A stretch of 64,000 nucleotides of DNA, taken from NCBI GenBank assembly GCA_015227615.1, contig JAALGZ010000002.1, positions 248,001 to 312,000 on the forward strand. Direction: 5' to 3'. Made by a program: the position numbers and the translations under genes. Each line of letters opens with the position of its first letter. Positions within the stretch are counted from its first letter, which is position 1. The notes below the pieces were generated by a model. It had not been told where the DNA came from. It made no database searches and worked only from the letters and a program-made list of their open reading frames with translations. This DNA comes from Labyrinthula sp. Ha (taxonomy: Eukaryota; Sar; Bigyra; Labyrinthulida; Labyrinthulaceae). Shown in pieces: positions 25,798-38,338 of the stretch.

Positions 25798-26802
25798 ATG
25801 CATCAACGAAAACTGTTCGTCTCGCTAAAGACTTCTGCCTCCCACTCAAAATATCTTTCTACCTTTTCAGGAGCACTGATTAGTTTTCGTAAGTCTCTTC
25901 TTGAACCGAAAACAAATCGACCTGACATGGTCGCTGAAAAACTTTTTTTTGCAGCAGCTCGGCAATCAGAACAAACAGCTTTCAAAACAATTCTTCTTCC
26001 TCTTAACGTGAATCCTTCCTTTGAACAACAACTTAATGCTTTTAAGACAACATCTTACAATCCTGAAAACTTCTTCTTGGCCACTCACTTAGACGCCCAC
26101 ACTCAGCAGCAACTTCTTACAATGCACATTTGGCTTGTCAATCGGTTTTTACTCTATCCCCAGATCTTTAACGTTGTCAAAGAAACACCAACCTTTTTTT
26201 CAAAGCATCTTCGGAGGAAAGACTTCAAGAAAAAGGTTCAAATTGGACTCTTTAACAACTTATGGGAGACTTATAAGCGTAAATTACGGTACCTTGATAC
26301 CCCAGAAATGAGCATTTCAAAATTCTTGACAGAAATGCAAACAAACACTTTTGGAGCGTGTACTGCTTATGATGCTGCGTTGGATACCTTTAGTTCCAAG
26401 AAGGTGAACCCAATCGGATACCAAGAATTTCGAGACTCATTAGAAGGTGCAATTTGGAGAAACTTGTTTAACAAGTGCGATTTGAATGAAAAAGATGAAA
26501 GAAAAGTCGAGTTATTTGCTGATTACCTTGAACAGCAGCTGCATTTATTCCATTCTAAAGGTTTTGGAGAACTAAAGGAAAGTCCAGAGAGAATAGTAGA
26601 AAGAGTTAAAGGAATAGATTGGGTTAATGCAGATTTTCTCGAAGATGGGGAACTAACGTCAAACGTAAAGAATGAGCTTGAGTTCGAAGGTAATTTTGCT
26701 AATTGGGATGAAAGTGATTGGGTTGAAGATCTTGCTAGGAGTGGTAAACCATATTTCTGGAATAGAAAGACTCGAGAAGTGGTTTGGGATTCGCCTTTTT
26801 GA
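25798..26802 (+). CDS. UQCC1/Cbp3 complex III chaperone with C-terminal WW domain
   Basis: An intronless 334-residue protein. UQCC1 (Cbp3 in yeast) works with UQCC2/Cbp6 at the mitochondrial ribosome tunnel exit, where it receives newly made cytochrome b for ubiquinol-cytochrome c reductase. The chaperone domain covers about residues 105-260: MHIWLVNRFLLYP, LFNNLWETYKRKLR, TNTFGACTAYDAALDTF and LEGAIWRNLFNKCD are family hallmarks. The N-terminus is basic and rich in Ser/Thr (MHQRKLFVSLKTSASHSKY), fitting a mitochondrial presequence. Unusually, the last 27 or so residues form a WW domain (WVEDLARSGKPYFWNRKT, then W and P), complete with both tryptophans, the aromatic pair, N and P. WW domains bind proline-rich ligands, and I know of none in animal or yeast UQCC1. 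The gene precedes FANCM on the same strand by 400 bp. Confidence 0.92.
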   Translation: MHQRKLFVSLKTSASHSKYLSTFSGALISFRKSLLEPKTNRPDMVAEKLFFAAARQSEQTAFKTILLPLNVNPSFEQQLNAFKTTSYNPENFFLATHLDAHTQQQLLTMHIWLVNRFLLYPQIFNVVKETPTFFSKHLRRKDFKKKVQIGLFNNLWETYKRKLRYLDTPEMSISKFLTEMQTNTFGACTAYDAALDTFSSKKVNPIGYQEFRDSLEGAIWRNLFNKCDLNEKDERKVELFADYLEQQLHLFHSKGFGELKESPERIVERVKGIDWVNADFLEDGELTSNVKNELEFEGNFANWDESDWVEDLARSGKPYFWNRKTREVVWDSPF

Positions 26803-27202
26803 GAGTTTTGTCATTTCAAGAAAGGAATGAAAAGTAGATTAATTTTCCACCTTGGCAAAGAAGACGTCTTTTCCCAACTAGATACTCAAAATTAGATTTC
26901 GATTTTATATTATAGTAAACAAAACATTGTTTTTAAGTTAAGACTGAAACTTTGACCCATTTATAATTTTCTATTACTTGAAAACTTAAGAACCTATCCG
27001 TTTAATTAAAAAGCAGACTGTCTCCAAAATAAAAGTGAAGAATGCTTGGAGAAGGAACTTTCTAGAAAAGAAGAAAGCTCTCGGAAAACATATAGACAAA
27101 CTATTAGAGCATAGAAACTGCAAAGTCGGCAGGAACTCATATTAGGAAGACTCCATTTCAATAAGTCACGATAAGTTTCGATAAAGTCAGAACGAAGAGG
27201 AA
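26803..27202. other. Intergenic spacer between the UQCC1 and FANCM genes
   Basis: Four hundred bases that probably hold the 3' end of the UQCC1 transcript and the FANCM promoter. No motif was recognised. The minus-strand frame at 27006-27293 runs into the FANCM coding region and looks like its shadow. Confidence 0.5.
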
Positions 27203-29626
27203 ATGCCGAATGAAGATAACTTCGACTGGGATGCAGTGGACAAGTTAACCATTGAATATATGAATGAAGAAAAGAAATCGATCGAAAAACCAAAATTTAA
27301 CATTAATGAATCTGAGATGGATTCGTTCTTGTATCCTTATTCTTCTGAGCTAGGTGTTCGTGCTTATCAAAAAAATATCTCAAGAACTTGTTTGTTTAAA
27401 AATACGCTGGTATCTTTACCTACTGGACTTGGAAAAACTTTCATTGCTGGTGTTATTATGTTAAACTATATGCGTTGGTTTCCAAACTCGTTGATAATTT
27501 TCATGGCACCTACCAAACCTTTAGTTGTGCAACAGCATGAAGCATGTTGTAAGTTTCTGCGGCTTAAAAATTGCCAAGGTACTTTTGCAGCGTTGAACCA
27601 GATCAATAATAACTCTGTTATACTCACTGGTGCACTAAAAAAAGAAAAAAGGCAATTGTTGTGGAAAAGTAAGAAAGTGTTCTACTGCACACCTCAAACT
27701 GTTGAAAGCGACCTTGATTTGTTCGATATGGAAAAAGTTAGTTTAATTGTGGTTGATGAAGCGCACAGAGCTATGAAAAAATTTTCATATGTGACTGTAG
27801 TTAGATCCATTCAGGAAGTCAATCCTTGGCTCCGGGTTCTTGCCTTAAGTGCTACTCCGGGGAATGATTTTCATAAGGTAAAAGAAGTAGTTCAAAACTT
27901 GAGTATTAGCGGAATAGAGTTTCGAGATGAAAAAGAAGCTGATGTTAAACCATATGTCTATGATAAAAAAGTCGAGATTGTTGAGGTTGAAACAACTTCA
28001 AAATATCTGAAGTTCGAAAAACAGTTTTCTGTGGTTGTAAAGGGAATGCTTGACCGGATGAACTTGTTTTTGAAACATAAAAAGGCAGATAATTTGGTGC
28101 ATTTACTACCTTTTTCTCTGAAAACACTAAACTGGAGTCGGTTAGATACATTTTTAAAAGCATTTCAGTCGACGAATACAAAAGCTTTAGGAATCAATAG
28201 ACGTCAGAAACAGCAGATGTGGTGCGAGATAACAACATTGCAATCTCTAGCGGCGGCATTTAAGAGTGTTCGAACAACCGGACTTGAATGTTTTGAATCC
28301 ATTATTAATACAAAGTTCAATATTGCACACCCTAATTTTCCTCTCTTTAACAAGGTTAAAATTAACCTCATTAACTCTGAATCTTGGAAGGAGTTAGTCA
28401 GCATATACAAGAGTGAGGAGGAAAGTGTGAACAATCCAAAGTTAATTAAGCTGTGTCAAATCTTGAATGAACATTTTGCGCGATATAAACTCTTAAACAA
28501 GGACGGAAGAACTGACACAAGTGTTATCATTTTTTCTGAAAAACGAGACTCAGTTGAAATTGTTACCTCGTTTATCAGAGACCATACAGACCTTGCTGTG
28601 CAGAAGTTTGTCGGTCAAGCCTCAGGAGCTCTGCCACAGTCAGGCATGTCTCAAAAAGAGCAGCAACATATATTGGAGAAATTCAGGTCAGGAAGAATAA
28701 ATGTTTTGGTCTGCACTTGCATTGGAGAAGAAGGCTTAGATATTGGGTCAGTGGATTTGATTGTTTGTTTCAACTCTACCAGTTCCCCTTCAAGAATGAT
28801 TCAAAGATTTGGAAGGGCTGGAAGAAAGCGCCAAGGTAAAGTAATTTTGCTACTTAGTAAAGCTGAGAACAAAGGAACGTTTTTCAGTGGCAAGCGGAGT
28901 ATGAATAAGCTAAAAGGCCTACTGAAAGAGGGGCAGCATCTCCTAGAAATGAAAATTCCAACTATTCGTGACAACATTTTCTTGTACCTTGGCAAGAATT
29001 ACGCCGACATAGAATGCTCTTTGCAGGAAATAAGAATCTGTCACCAAGATATAAGAAACTGTTTTGTGGGGAAGAAACGATCACTATCACCGAAAGCTAC
29101 TCCAGTTCGCTTAACAACTGAGAAAGTAGGGACTACTCTCAGTATTGGTAAAAGCAGCACATTCACACTGTCAACGAAATCGTCGCTTCAGCCTTTGAAG
29201 AGATTACGACGTAAGAATGTTCACATTAACGATTTTGTTCCTAGAAAGTTGGAGTTTTCAGAAGAAATTAAAGAAACAAGATCAGGGAGCATGAAGTCAA
29301 TGCTTTTAGACGATGTATGTGTCGAGGGGTGTTACTCCAGTGATGAAGAAACTGCGAGCATTGCACTTGCGGATCAGGGTATATCTTCTTTTGTTGATGA
29401 TCGATCATTTACAGAGTTGACACAAGAATCTAATGGACTGGACTGTGGTATGACTAATTCTCCTTCGCTCTACCGGAGAAAAATGCAAGAAAACAACTCT
29501 CCTACACCAGTTTTATTAAAACGTGCTCGGAGAAGTGGTAAGGAACGCAGCACCGTGTCTGCTCAGTTAAAGAAGACTCCTGAGCCTTTCAATACCTCTA
29601 ATCAAGAAATTATTGACCTTTCATGA
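27203..29626 (+). CDS. FANCM/Mph1-type DNA helicase-translocase
   Basis: An intronless 807-residue superfamily 2 helicase. FANCM and yeast Mph1 remodel stalled replication forks and D-loops in the nucleus, and in animals and plants they anchor the Fanconi or anti-crossover complexes. The entry RAYQKNISRTCLFKNTLVSL is typical of FANCM. Walker A is PTGLGKT (about 73-79), motif Ia is MAPTKPLVVQQ, motif II is VDEAHRAM (DEAH at 185-188) and motif III is LSATPG (215-220). A FANCM-type helical insert lies between the lobes at about 270-410. The second lobe has CIGEEGLDIG and motif VI QRFGRAGRKRQG (534-545). The tail from about 600 is basic and disordered and contains no ERCC4 nuclease or HhH domain, so the layout is closer to Mph1 than to human FANCM (2048 residues). 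The last residues, EIIDLS, look like a SUMO-interacting motif. Confidence 0.95.
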   Translation: MPNEDNFDWDAVDKLTIEYMNEEKKSIEKPKFNINESEMDSFLYPYSSELGVRAYQKNISRTCLFKNTLVSLPTGLGKTFIAGVIMLNYMRWFPNSLIIFMAPTKPLVVQQHEACCKFLRLKNCQGTFAALNQINNNSVILTGALKKEKRQLLWKSKKVFYCTPQTVESDLDLFDMEKVSLIVVDEAHRAMKKFSYVTVVRSIQEVNPWLRVLALSATPGNDFHKVKEVVQNLSISGIEFRDEKEADVKPYVYDKKVEIVEVETTSKYLKFEKQFSVVVKGMLDRMNLFLKHKKADNLVHLLPFSLKTLNWSRLDTFLKAFQSTNTKALGINRRQKQQMWCEITTLQSLAAAFKSVRTTGLECFESIINTKFNIAHPNFPLFNKVKINLINSESWKELVSIYKSEEESVNNPKLIKLCQILNEHFARYKLLNKDGRTDTSVIIFSEKRDSVEIVTSFIRDHTDLAVQKFVGQASGALPQSGMSQKEQQHILEKFRSGRINVLVCTCIGEEGLDIGSVDLIVCFNSTSSPSRMIQRFGRAGRKRQGKVILLLSKAENKGTFFSGKRSMNKLKGLLKEGQHLLEMKIPTIRDNIFLYLGKNYADIECSLQEIRICHQDIRNCFVGKKRSLSPKATPVRLTTEKVGTTLSIGKSSTFTLSTKSSLQPLKRLRRKNVHINDFVPRKLEFSEEIKETRSGSMKSMLLDDVCVEGCYSSDEETASIALADQGISSFVDDRSFTELTQESNGLDCGMTNSPSLYRRKMQENNSPTPVLLKRARRSGKERSTVSAQLKKTPEPFNTSNQEIIDLS

Positions 29627-32600
29627 ACTTAAAAGTTTTTTCGCTTTGAGATATTTGCTAGGCACTTAGCTTTAGCTAGTTGATAGAAACTTAAACCTCG
29701 TTTCCCGAAAGTTTGTGTCAAGTGTAAGCCAGTTAAGTTAAGATTGTTATGCAGTCTTCATACTTGATGATGTTTTGTATTCTTGCGATTTAAAATACTG
29801 CTACATTTTAGGTTCCAAGTCAAAGATGATATTATAAGTTACACCTTCTCAGATTGCAGGTTAACAGTTAGGTGACCACAAAGTGAGGAATGTCCATCTT
29901 GATGGCAATGTCAGAACTATTAGTATATGCTTTTTTTTCCTGAATTCATGAAGAAACTTTCTTTTCAGGCTAGATCCGTGAGCAGCGTTATATAAGTATT
30001 CTTGTGGTTCGTTATGATATTCTTATACAGTTAGAAACATCTCTGTCCTCCTGCCAAATTGAATAGTTTTTCTTAGGTTTTTGAGATATCAACACCGTCT
30101 CAGATCCATAACTTGAGCAGTTTTCTACAATGTAGAATATTGTCCTCGTCGAGTAATATATGTTGCTTTGATGGTGATGAGTCTTCATCTTAACAAAATA
30201 CATAAGTTTATATGTCTCATATGGGAGGTTCATCTGCTTGGAATGAACTACCGAACAGTCAGATACTCGAAGGTGAGGCGAAGTAAATAGCAAAAATGTC
30301 AGCATATGAACTGAGTTAACTGAGACTTACTTCGTTGACGTAAAGGACGATCCAAAGACGATTTACTCATGAGAGGGGTTTGGAAGATATAAAGAAACTT
30401 CTCTTATACTTCAATATAGTCTTGAAATACTCAGGGATAAAATCCCAAGTCTTGATACTCGTAACTAGTCTTTCTACTTTTATTCTATAGTTCGCTGTTA
30501 GCTTTGCTCTTTTTATTCCCGTTCTAGATAAGATTTTGTCGCAAGTTTGATTATGCTCTAAATTTTCCAAAATATGTATCTAGTATTATAACTACATTAT
30601 CTGATACTGTTATGATAGTTGATATCCGTTTAATATACACAGATGCAATACTGTGTACGAAGCTTCTGTAATATTTCTTTGTATGCGAAAGAAATGCAGG
30701 TCATTGCCTAACACCCATATCCTTCGGACTAGGACTCTCAGGACTGTTTCATTTGCCTTAAAGAATGGAAGCAACTTTCACGATTCTAATTCTTAATTTT
30801 CATTACTATGGCAGCTTGTACAAAATGTTGAGGACAGTATTAAGAGCGGTGGCATATTATTATCTCAATCTGTTCAGAAACTATGTGCATTTATAAAACA
30901 GATCTCAAACATATAGCCTTCGTTCTTTAAAGAGGTCTTTTCTATCTCATTAAAATAGGAAAAATCGGGTAATTTCAAACTCATTGCACTTCTTTTTCTC
31001 AATGAGAAGGATTTCAGACAAAATAGTTGAAGCAGAGCTGTAGGAGAACAAGTGTGATATGTCCAAGATGGACAAGACACTACATCATGCTCCGTTGTAC
31101 CATAAATCTAAAATATTAGAAAAGAAAATAGGTAAAGTCTAGAGAGTAATTTACCTCCTACATGTTGTGGAAAAGATAAATATAGTCAGGATATACCTTA
31201 ACATATTTTCCTTTCTGGGACATAGCTAAACGTATGAAAATAAATATAACATACATATTTGTGGGGCGTTACGTATACGTTATTTACATAAGGGAACTCC
31301 AATCAACACAAGAAATGTATTTAGAAACTTGCAAATTCTTCTACATTCTACTGACAAAAGACTAAAAAATTGATATTTTTCGTAATTATTCTACAAAGGT
31401 GTTCAAATTTCATATCTCTGCTTTGCGTCATAACTAGAAATATAGCATTTCAATTCAAGCTCATACATTCTTGATCATTAAATTTTCCGCTATCTACCAT
31501 CTGTCTTGGGGTTCGAAAAGGAAACATGCTATAGAATCTACAAATAGAAAAGCAAAAGCACAGAGACTCCGTGGTTGTATCTAAACGTTACTTCAAGTTA
31601 GATCCCTACTCTTGCGCTAGGCTCTCTTAATGAAAAATCTTTTTACCATTTCTAGTTTTCCCATAGAGCTACTTGGGATTAAGGAGTTTGAAGATATCGG
31701 CTTTGGTTGAGTATTAATTTTGTTTTTTAGCTATCTTCCAGTATCTGAGGGATATATTTTGAACTTATAACTTTGTCTTTGCAGTATATATATGCCTAAT
31801 CTTCTCTATGTTTGAGTATTCTTGTAAGGCTTATATGCCGTCTACACGCATTACTTAGCTCGGAATTTGACGCCCTACAAAATGAGAATGGTTAATATTG
31901 ATTCTCTATTCGGGTAGAAAGCTGAGTACATATAGGGTTTACACTCTCTTAAGAAGCATTATTGTATATTTACAAAGTGTGTCGGTAGTTTCGAGTCAGA
32001 TGTAACATGTTTAACACCGGATAACATACACTACGTGGGAAATCCTGATTTTGAGACGTGTAAGGTATATGCCTCTAACTTCAGTTAGAGCTCAATTCAG
32101 TAACTAAACCGCCGAGTTTTCTGTAACCTGTTGAAGCTCTTTAGAAAGCAAAGTTTTATAAATACTTGGAAAATATAAGACATATTAAGCAATGCACAGT
32201 TTTAGATCTCCTCACTCCTACGAGAAAAGCTGCTGTTCCACAAAGCTATAACACTAATACTATGGTATGTTAAGAATCTCAAATTCAATAAATGTAAGTA
32301 AATTTTAATTTGAGTTCTTGTATTGCAATTCTTTTCTTAGCTGTGGAAGGTTTTCTGTACATATAATACTAGAACTAAAGATTATCAATTTCCTCAGTAA
32401 TTGTTAAGGGGGGATAAAATGATGCTCTTGCAGAGTTCCAACACGATGTACTTACATAACATGTATTCTGATTTAGCAAAATCAAATCACGGGATACGCA
32501 ACGAGGTATCAGAAACCTGCACATTTAACTAGTTATGATAAATATCCGCATTATGAGAGTTCCGTAACAAGAGCCTGCAAGGTAACTACATAGTTGTCTT

Positions 32601-35600
32601 AAGAATTGAGAACAAGTTTTAGTTAATAGTTATTGTACTCAGCACCTATATGCAGATCGTTTAAGAGCATTCAATAGTTTTAAGCATTAGTAATCTGGTT
32701 ATATCATTACTGTTAACATGAGGTTTCTATCAGGTTGTTCCTATTAATAAAATAAGAGCTAATCACTATTACAACCAGCAAACCAATAGAAAAAACGAAA
32801 ATACCGACAATCACATATATATATTTCCCATTACAGCCTATAAGTCCTTACCAAAGATAAACAAGGGACAAATAAAAATAAGGAAGACTTAACGTGGCTG
32901 TGTTGACTATGGTGAATTTGTTATGACTGATCTTCATACCGATTAGCTAACCTGATAGAAACACAAGCTCTGTCATTGGAAGGCCAACAAGATTCTTTTG
33001 AATGTTAAACTATTTTTTGTGCTTAAGGGAGTATAATTAACCTAAAACTATAGCCGGGAGTTTAAAATTTTATATAAATGCAATTACAAAGTTTTGGCTA
33101 AGCATTTCTGATTTAAAATCTATTTGAGAAATAAATTACTCAGCGTATAGCACAAGGGTTATGAGTTTGGCTAATTGAGAGAGACAGGGAGCACAAAGGA
33201 TGTAAGTAGATATGGCTAGGAGCTCACAATCTAAAAAAATCCCAATGATCGGAAGATAAAATTATAATAAAACTTTTAAATATTTTTGGCTAAATATTAA
33301 GATTGTTTAAGTTGAACACTCTTCGGCTTTTTTAGATTAAATCTATTGTGCAATCGCTCTTTTTAATGTTGTGTGTGGGTTAAAGTTTTGAAAAAACTCC
33401 TGTTTCTTCTGGTAAAAAGGGCTCTTTGAGTCAGCAAGCTTGCTCATTCGAAACTTTTCATAATACTAAGTGAGCGAAATAACACAACCTATAGAAAATT
33501 TATCTCTTTATATGTATGATAACTCTGTTCAAAACTGTTCAATTATTGTTGTTGTATGCATTATACCATTCCCAATTCTTTGGGTGTTATCACTATATTT
33601 TTAGCTTTGAATAGAATATTAAAAATAAAGTAGTTAAATATAACAGTAGTTTTAGTGGGTTTTTAAAGAGATTTATTCCAAGTATATTGTTCGAAATAAG
33701 AGACATAGGCGCCGAAATCCTCGTTAACATTCATTTTTAAAAGAAGAATAAAAGACGAAACTTAGGAGATCAGTATTGGGATATAATAACTTCATGTGTG
33801 AATTGATTAGAATAGGACCTTTGAATTTTATCCAATAGATAAAGGACAGAAATTGTCAAATCAAGTAAATGTGTTTGGTTTAGATCGAATTCAAGATATA
33901 TTTTAGGAAGCATATATATAATCAAATTCAAGCGACTCTCATAAAATAATCTTAGATTTATCTCATTTAAAGAATAGTAATTCTAAAAATTGTACTATTT
34001 TGAGGTCATGTATTATGATCTAACGTAGAATGAAATGGTAGCTTGAGGTAGTTTGTATGTGCAGTAGAAGCAGGTTAACTCTTCTCATTTAAAAATTTAC
34101 TAGAGTTTTATACCATCCATTAACGGAACTTAATCTTAGTCGAAGGGTTTTGGCACTATTTAACATCAACTTATACTATCTGAGCTAGTACACGAACTCT
34201 TAAAAAGATAATTATTGGAACTTGTGGAAAATGATAATTAGATAGAGAAAAAATAATTTTATTGAGAGGTATAGAATAGAAAGTCAAATCATTTGAGAGG
34301 CACACATATAGTTGGTTCATCAGTGAAATTTTAATAAAAATTATCAGGAATAAACATTAATATCTAGGTTCGATGAAATTACTAAAATTATATTTATGTA
34401 ACAACTTGAATGGTAAGACTGATAACCGTTAGCTATTTATTCGGTAAGTACAGACACTTATAGAACCTAACGTTATTTTTTAACTTATGAAAACTACGAT
34501 TTATAAACATAAGAGCTTGGTTAATAACGCAATTTTGGGGTAAGTCTTTCTTAACTCTCCTATAGCACAGAAACAAAGCAACAATTTCTTTGAAATATGC
34601 GGTTTTCCATAGCAATATAAGCTGCTATAGTATCAGAGTCACAATTTTCTACAGAAGGATCAGAAGAAATCTTAACTGGCTCCTTCATATCAAATATTTA
34701 ATTAGATTAAACAACACGCACAACCTTCTTACAAAAAATATGCCGTCTTCACTTAGTCTAAGCAGGTTTAATCTCTTCTCGATACTACTTTGAAGCTCAA
34801 GCTGGTTTCTTATATTTGGATTTACCTTGGGTTTTATTTGTTTGTGCGGTGTGGTCAGAAAAATTTTCTATTCAGAATCTAAGATTTCAATGCAAAGGGT
34901 TAGTACTAAATGAAAAAATCTGTGAGAAATAGCTAGTGCTCTTAGTCGTAGGTTCTGAAGATTTAAATATAACCGATGTCTTGTCTGAGCCATTGTTTTG
35001 CTGGTAAAAATCCTCGGGTACGAATGAGTATCATATTTGATACAAGGTAACAAAAAAGATTTGATATGTATTTTATTCTATTTGTCGATATAAGATTTCG
35101 GATTCTTAATCATATCAAATGAATCTGAAGTTATTCATATACTCGATTGATTATCGTTATTACATTCGACTACATGACCCTGATTCAAATTAACAAGAAA
35201 AGATTTAATTCCTAAACTATATGAAACCCGTGGATAGATCAGCCATATGAGCTAATTTTATCCTAATTCTGTGTAATTACAAGGATATTTGACTATTTTA
35301 AACAGAGTTTTGAAGCTACAATAATTAAGAGAAAATATGTATTTTACCTGAGGCCATTCGACGTAATCTTTTAATAATAATCAATTGACAATCAAGAACC
35401 AATCACAATGGTCTTGTCAATTTTAATTATTATCCTTCGAAAAAATACGGGCAAAATTTTACTGACAACTATTAATGAAATAAATCCGACCCCGAAGTAC
35501 CAACCATAAACTTGATAAAATTGTATGTTTCCTGAATATATCCCATGAGTACTGACATTCAATTATAGCAAGTGGGTAATTATTACGTAATCATTTTGTT

Positions 35601-37708
35601 TTAGTTCATTACTTGTCGAAGTACTTGGGCTCAGTACGATTATACTGTGGAAATAGTGCTCTCAGAGTAAGGTCGAGAGTATTTCAGATCTCAGATTTTG
35701 CTATTATTATGTGCTAATATATATAAAAAGAAAAGTTTTCACAAGAAAAAAAGAGTTCTTAATATAATTTCAAGAAGCCTCTAGCGATAAGGACTCAGAT
35801 GAATATCTGCTAACTTGAGGTTAGTCACAAATACCTAATATACTCAAATTTACATATATATTATTTGGGTTTTGCTATCTGGGCATGTGTAGGAGCTATA
35901 AAAATAAGCACGAAATATACTGTCATTGATATGATATTGTCCGAGAGTAAGAAAATATTAGAATTTTCTGACAAGTTCACAGATTCTCTCTGCCCAATTT
36001 TTACCTAAGAAAATTTTTATATATACTGCGCAAACAAGAGTGCTTGGTAGGTCTGAGAGCTTCTATTGAAGCTTCGGAGAGGTGTAAGTTTTAAGACTTA
36101 AACTTATGCTTATCAAACAGACCCATCAGCGAATCCTGTATCGTCATATCCGTTCCATATCCGCAAAGAAAATGAAAAAAACAACATTGTAAAGTTTGAT
36201 CAGGAGGAATCTTTTATCACTTAGGAAGGAAAAAATGAACAATAAAAATCTATAGCGCCAGAACAGGACTTCAAGAACAAAGGAACAAAAACATTACGTT
36301 TCTCGTTAATCCTCGTATTCTTCGTTGACTAAATGATATACTATAAAAGTTTTCCAATTCATTGAAAAAAGCGTTTTGTATCGGTGTGTTTATCTTTAGA
36401 TTACTTTAGAAGCTTCTTGTAACAAGTTTCAATACTATGTTACAAAAAAAATCAATAGTTTTAAGCTGGGAGAACCCTGTTACAGTACTTCTTTTGGCAT
36501 CTCTATCTATATATAAGGTGGCTCTTATACTCTTAGACAATAGCATAGTTACGTAATATATTATTGTACTTAGCCTCTAACTACTTCGGAAACTAGTGTA
36601 CCACTCCTCGAATCTGTAACACCAACCTTTTGTCACTGGAAAAATGTATATATACTTGCCTAGAATCACCATTATATTTTTAAAGCAAAATTTAACCTAG
36701 GGAGTAATAACACCTGCTAATATCAAAAAAGTTTCCACAGCATTAATAATATGTACACTGCTATGCAACATCTGAAAAGATTGCCTACTTTCATTTCTCT
36801 GAAACACATGACTTAAATTAAGAGCAAGCAATCTCCTGTAGAATTTATCGCATTCTTTGACTGTAGTTAATGTGAAACTCTTCTCTATAACTAAAAACTC
36901 AATATTGTTAATATTTTCTCAAATTATTTGAGCTAATGTTATCTATCTTGAAGCTGTGTAAGCTCTCAATATTTTGCGATGGTCAATTTATTTACTAATC
37001 CATAGCTGCATCTGCAATTGTTTCTACTGCTAATCTGTACTGGAAAACTACAATTTATCAAATTTTAATTCAAATTCGATAAAATTTCAAATGTTTCTCT
37101 TCGTTTAACCAGACATAGAAAGGAACATTGTTGGACATAGAGTAGATTCAAATACTTTTGATTTGTTTGCAGACAACCAATATCCATACTCTTGTTTGAA
37201 AAAATGTCATATAAGATGATTCAATTATGAAATGCTTAAATTTTACTCAATCCAAAAGGCAGTGAGTAAATAAAATAAAGTAGAACCTAGTCTCAACTGT
37301 AGTTCATCTACCCATACACATAACTAGGAAAATATCAGTCATTGCAAACAACACTACGGATATACTTAAGTTAATTTATTCCTAACTTTATCTAATATAA
37401 TACATTTCATACCTAAACTTGGTAGAAATTGCTGAGCTACATCCGTATACTACATCATTATTACTCGGTCGTCTCCTTTGATTTAAACCACGAGAATGCA
37501 GGCAGCTGGTCTTTTTTTCGAGCTCTGCATTTCATTTAAATTTATCAATATTTTAAAACAGAGTAGATATCCAAATAATTGATTATATATATAAAATATT
37601 TAGACTTCTTGAGAAAAAACGCGTTTAAGTTTAGCCACTCTGAGTTTAAGTTTAGTATTCTGATGGAGATTATCAACACCATATGACATTACCACCTTCG
37701 AGTGAGAA
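29627..37708. other. 8-kb gene-poor stretch
   Basis: No frame exceeds 100 codons, none shows a recognisable motif, and none can be joined through short introns into a protein I recognise. The only structure noted is the dispersed repeat copy at 35375-35490. No tRNA was found by eye. Confidence 0.55.
35375..35490 (+). repeat. Dispersed repeat, copy 2
   Basis: This is the partner of the 12775-12873 repeat and has the same order of short matches (ATAATCAA, AATGGT, TTGTCAA, CGGGCAAAATT, AATAAATC). This copy is about 15 bp longer. There is no coding potential. The ends of the element cannot be set by eye. Confidence 0.4.
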
Positions 37709-38338
37709 ATGAAAGAAATGAACGAAATCAAGCTGTCTTCTACAAGAGATGAAAGAAGGCGTTACGATGACGAAGCTGATTTCTATTCGGTGATAATTGC
37801 CACCGAATATCTAGAAAAATCATTTATTCGTGATCACATAACTGCAGAGGAATATACAAAAGCATGCAAGAAATTAATTTCTCAATTCAAAACAACCGAA
37901 AGGGCTTTGAATCTAAACGCAATGGACTTCATAAAAAAATATAATATACACTGTCCACTAGCCATAGAAAGGCTTCTTCATGCAGGAGTTCCAGCAACAA
38001 TACTGCACAACTCAGAGAGCACGCAACAAAAATCTTCAACTATTTTAGTCGCTGAGGCAACTCAAGAATTCATTACTTGCATGGATGTCCTAAGATTAGA
38101 TCAAAAAGCTGTAGATGAAGTTCAGCCTGTGCTTTCATCGCTCTTATCGGCATTGAATAGGTTGGATAAGATAATAAATTCTGAAAATTTCTTGCAAGTT
38201 AAAATATCCTTGCAAGAATGGTTGCAGCAACTTAATGCATTGAGAGCTAGTAATGAACTTAGTGATGAACAAGTGAGGCAGCTTATACTTGATCTTGACA
38301 ATGGCTACGCAGTTTTCAAAACCTGTCTATCGGGTTGA
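37709..38338 (+). CDS. VPS28, ESCRT-I subunit
   Basis: An intronless 209-residue protein that matches the family's usual length of about 210-240. VPS28 joins TSG101/VPS23, VPS37 and MVB12 in ESCRT-I, which sorts ubiquitinated cargo into multivesicular endosomes and links to ESCRT-II/III. The N-terminal core domain runs from about residue 12 to 115 (FYSVIIATEYLEKSFIRDHI, EEYTKACKKLISQFK, NIHCPLAIERLLHAGVPAT). The C-terminal four-helix bundle follows (EATQEFITCMDVLRLDQKAV, VQPVLSSLLSALNRL, LDLDNGYAVFKTCL). Both halves look complete. The gene opens the dense block that continues with WDR6, 288 bp downstream on the same strand. Met4 is an alternative start. Confidence 0.96.
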   Translation: MKEMNEIKLSSTRDERRRYDDEADFYSVIIATEYLEKSFIRDHITAEEYTKACKKLISQFKTTERALNLNAMDFIKKYNIHCPLAIERLLHAGVPATILHNSESTQQKSSTILVAEATQEFITCMDVLRLDQKAVDEVQPVLSSLLSALNRLDKIINSENFLQVKISLQEWLQQLNALRASNELSDEQVRQLILDLDNGYAVFKTCLSG

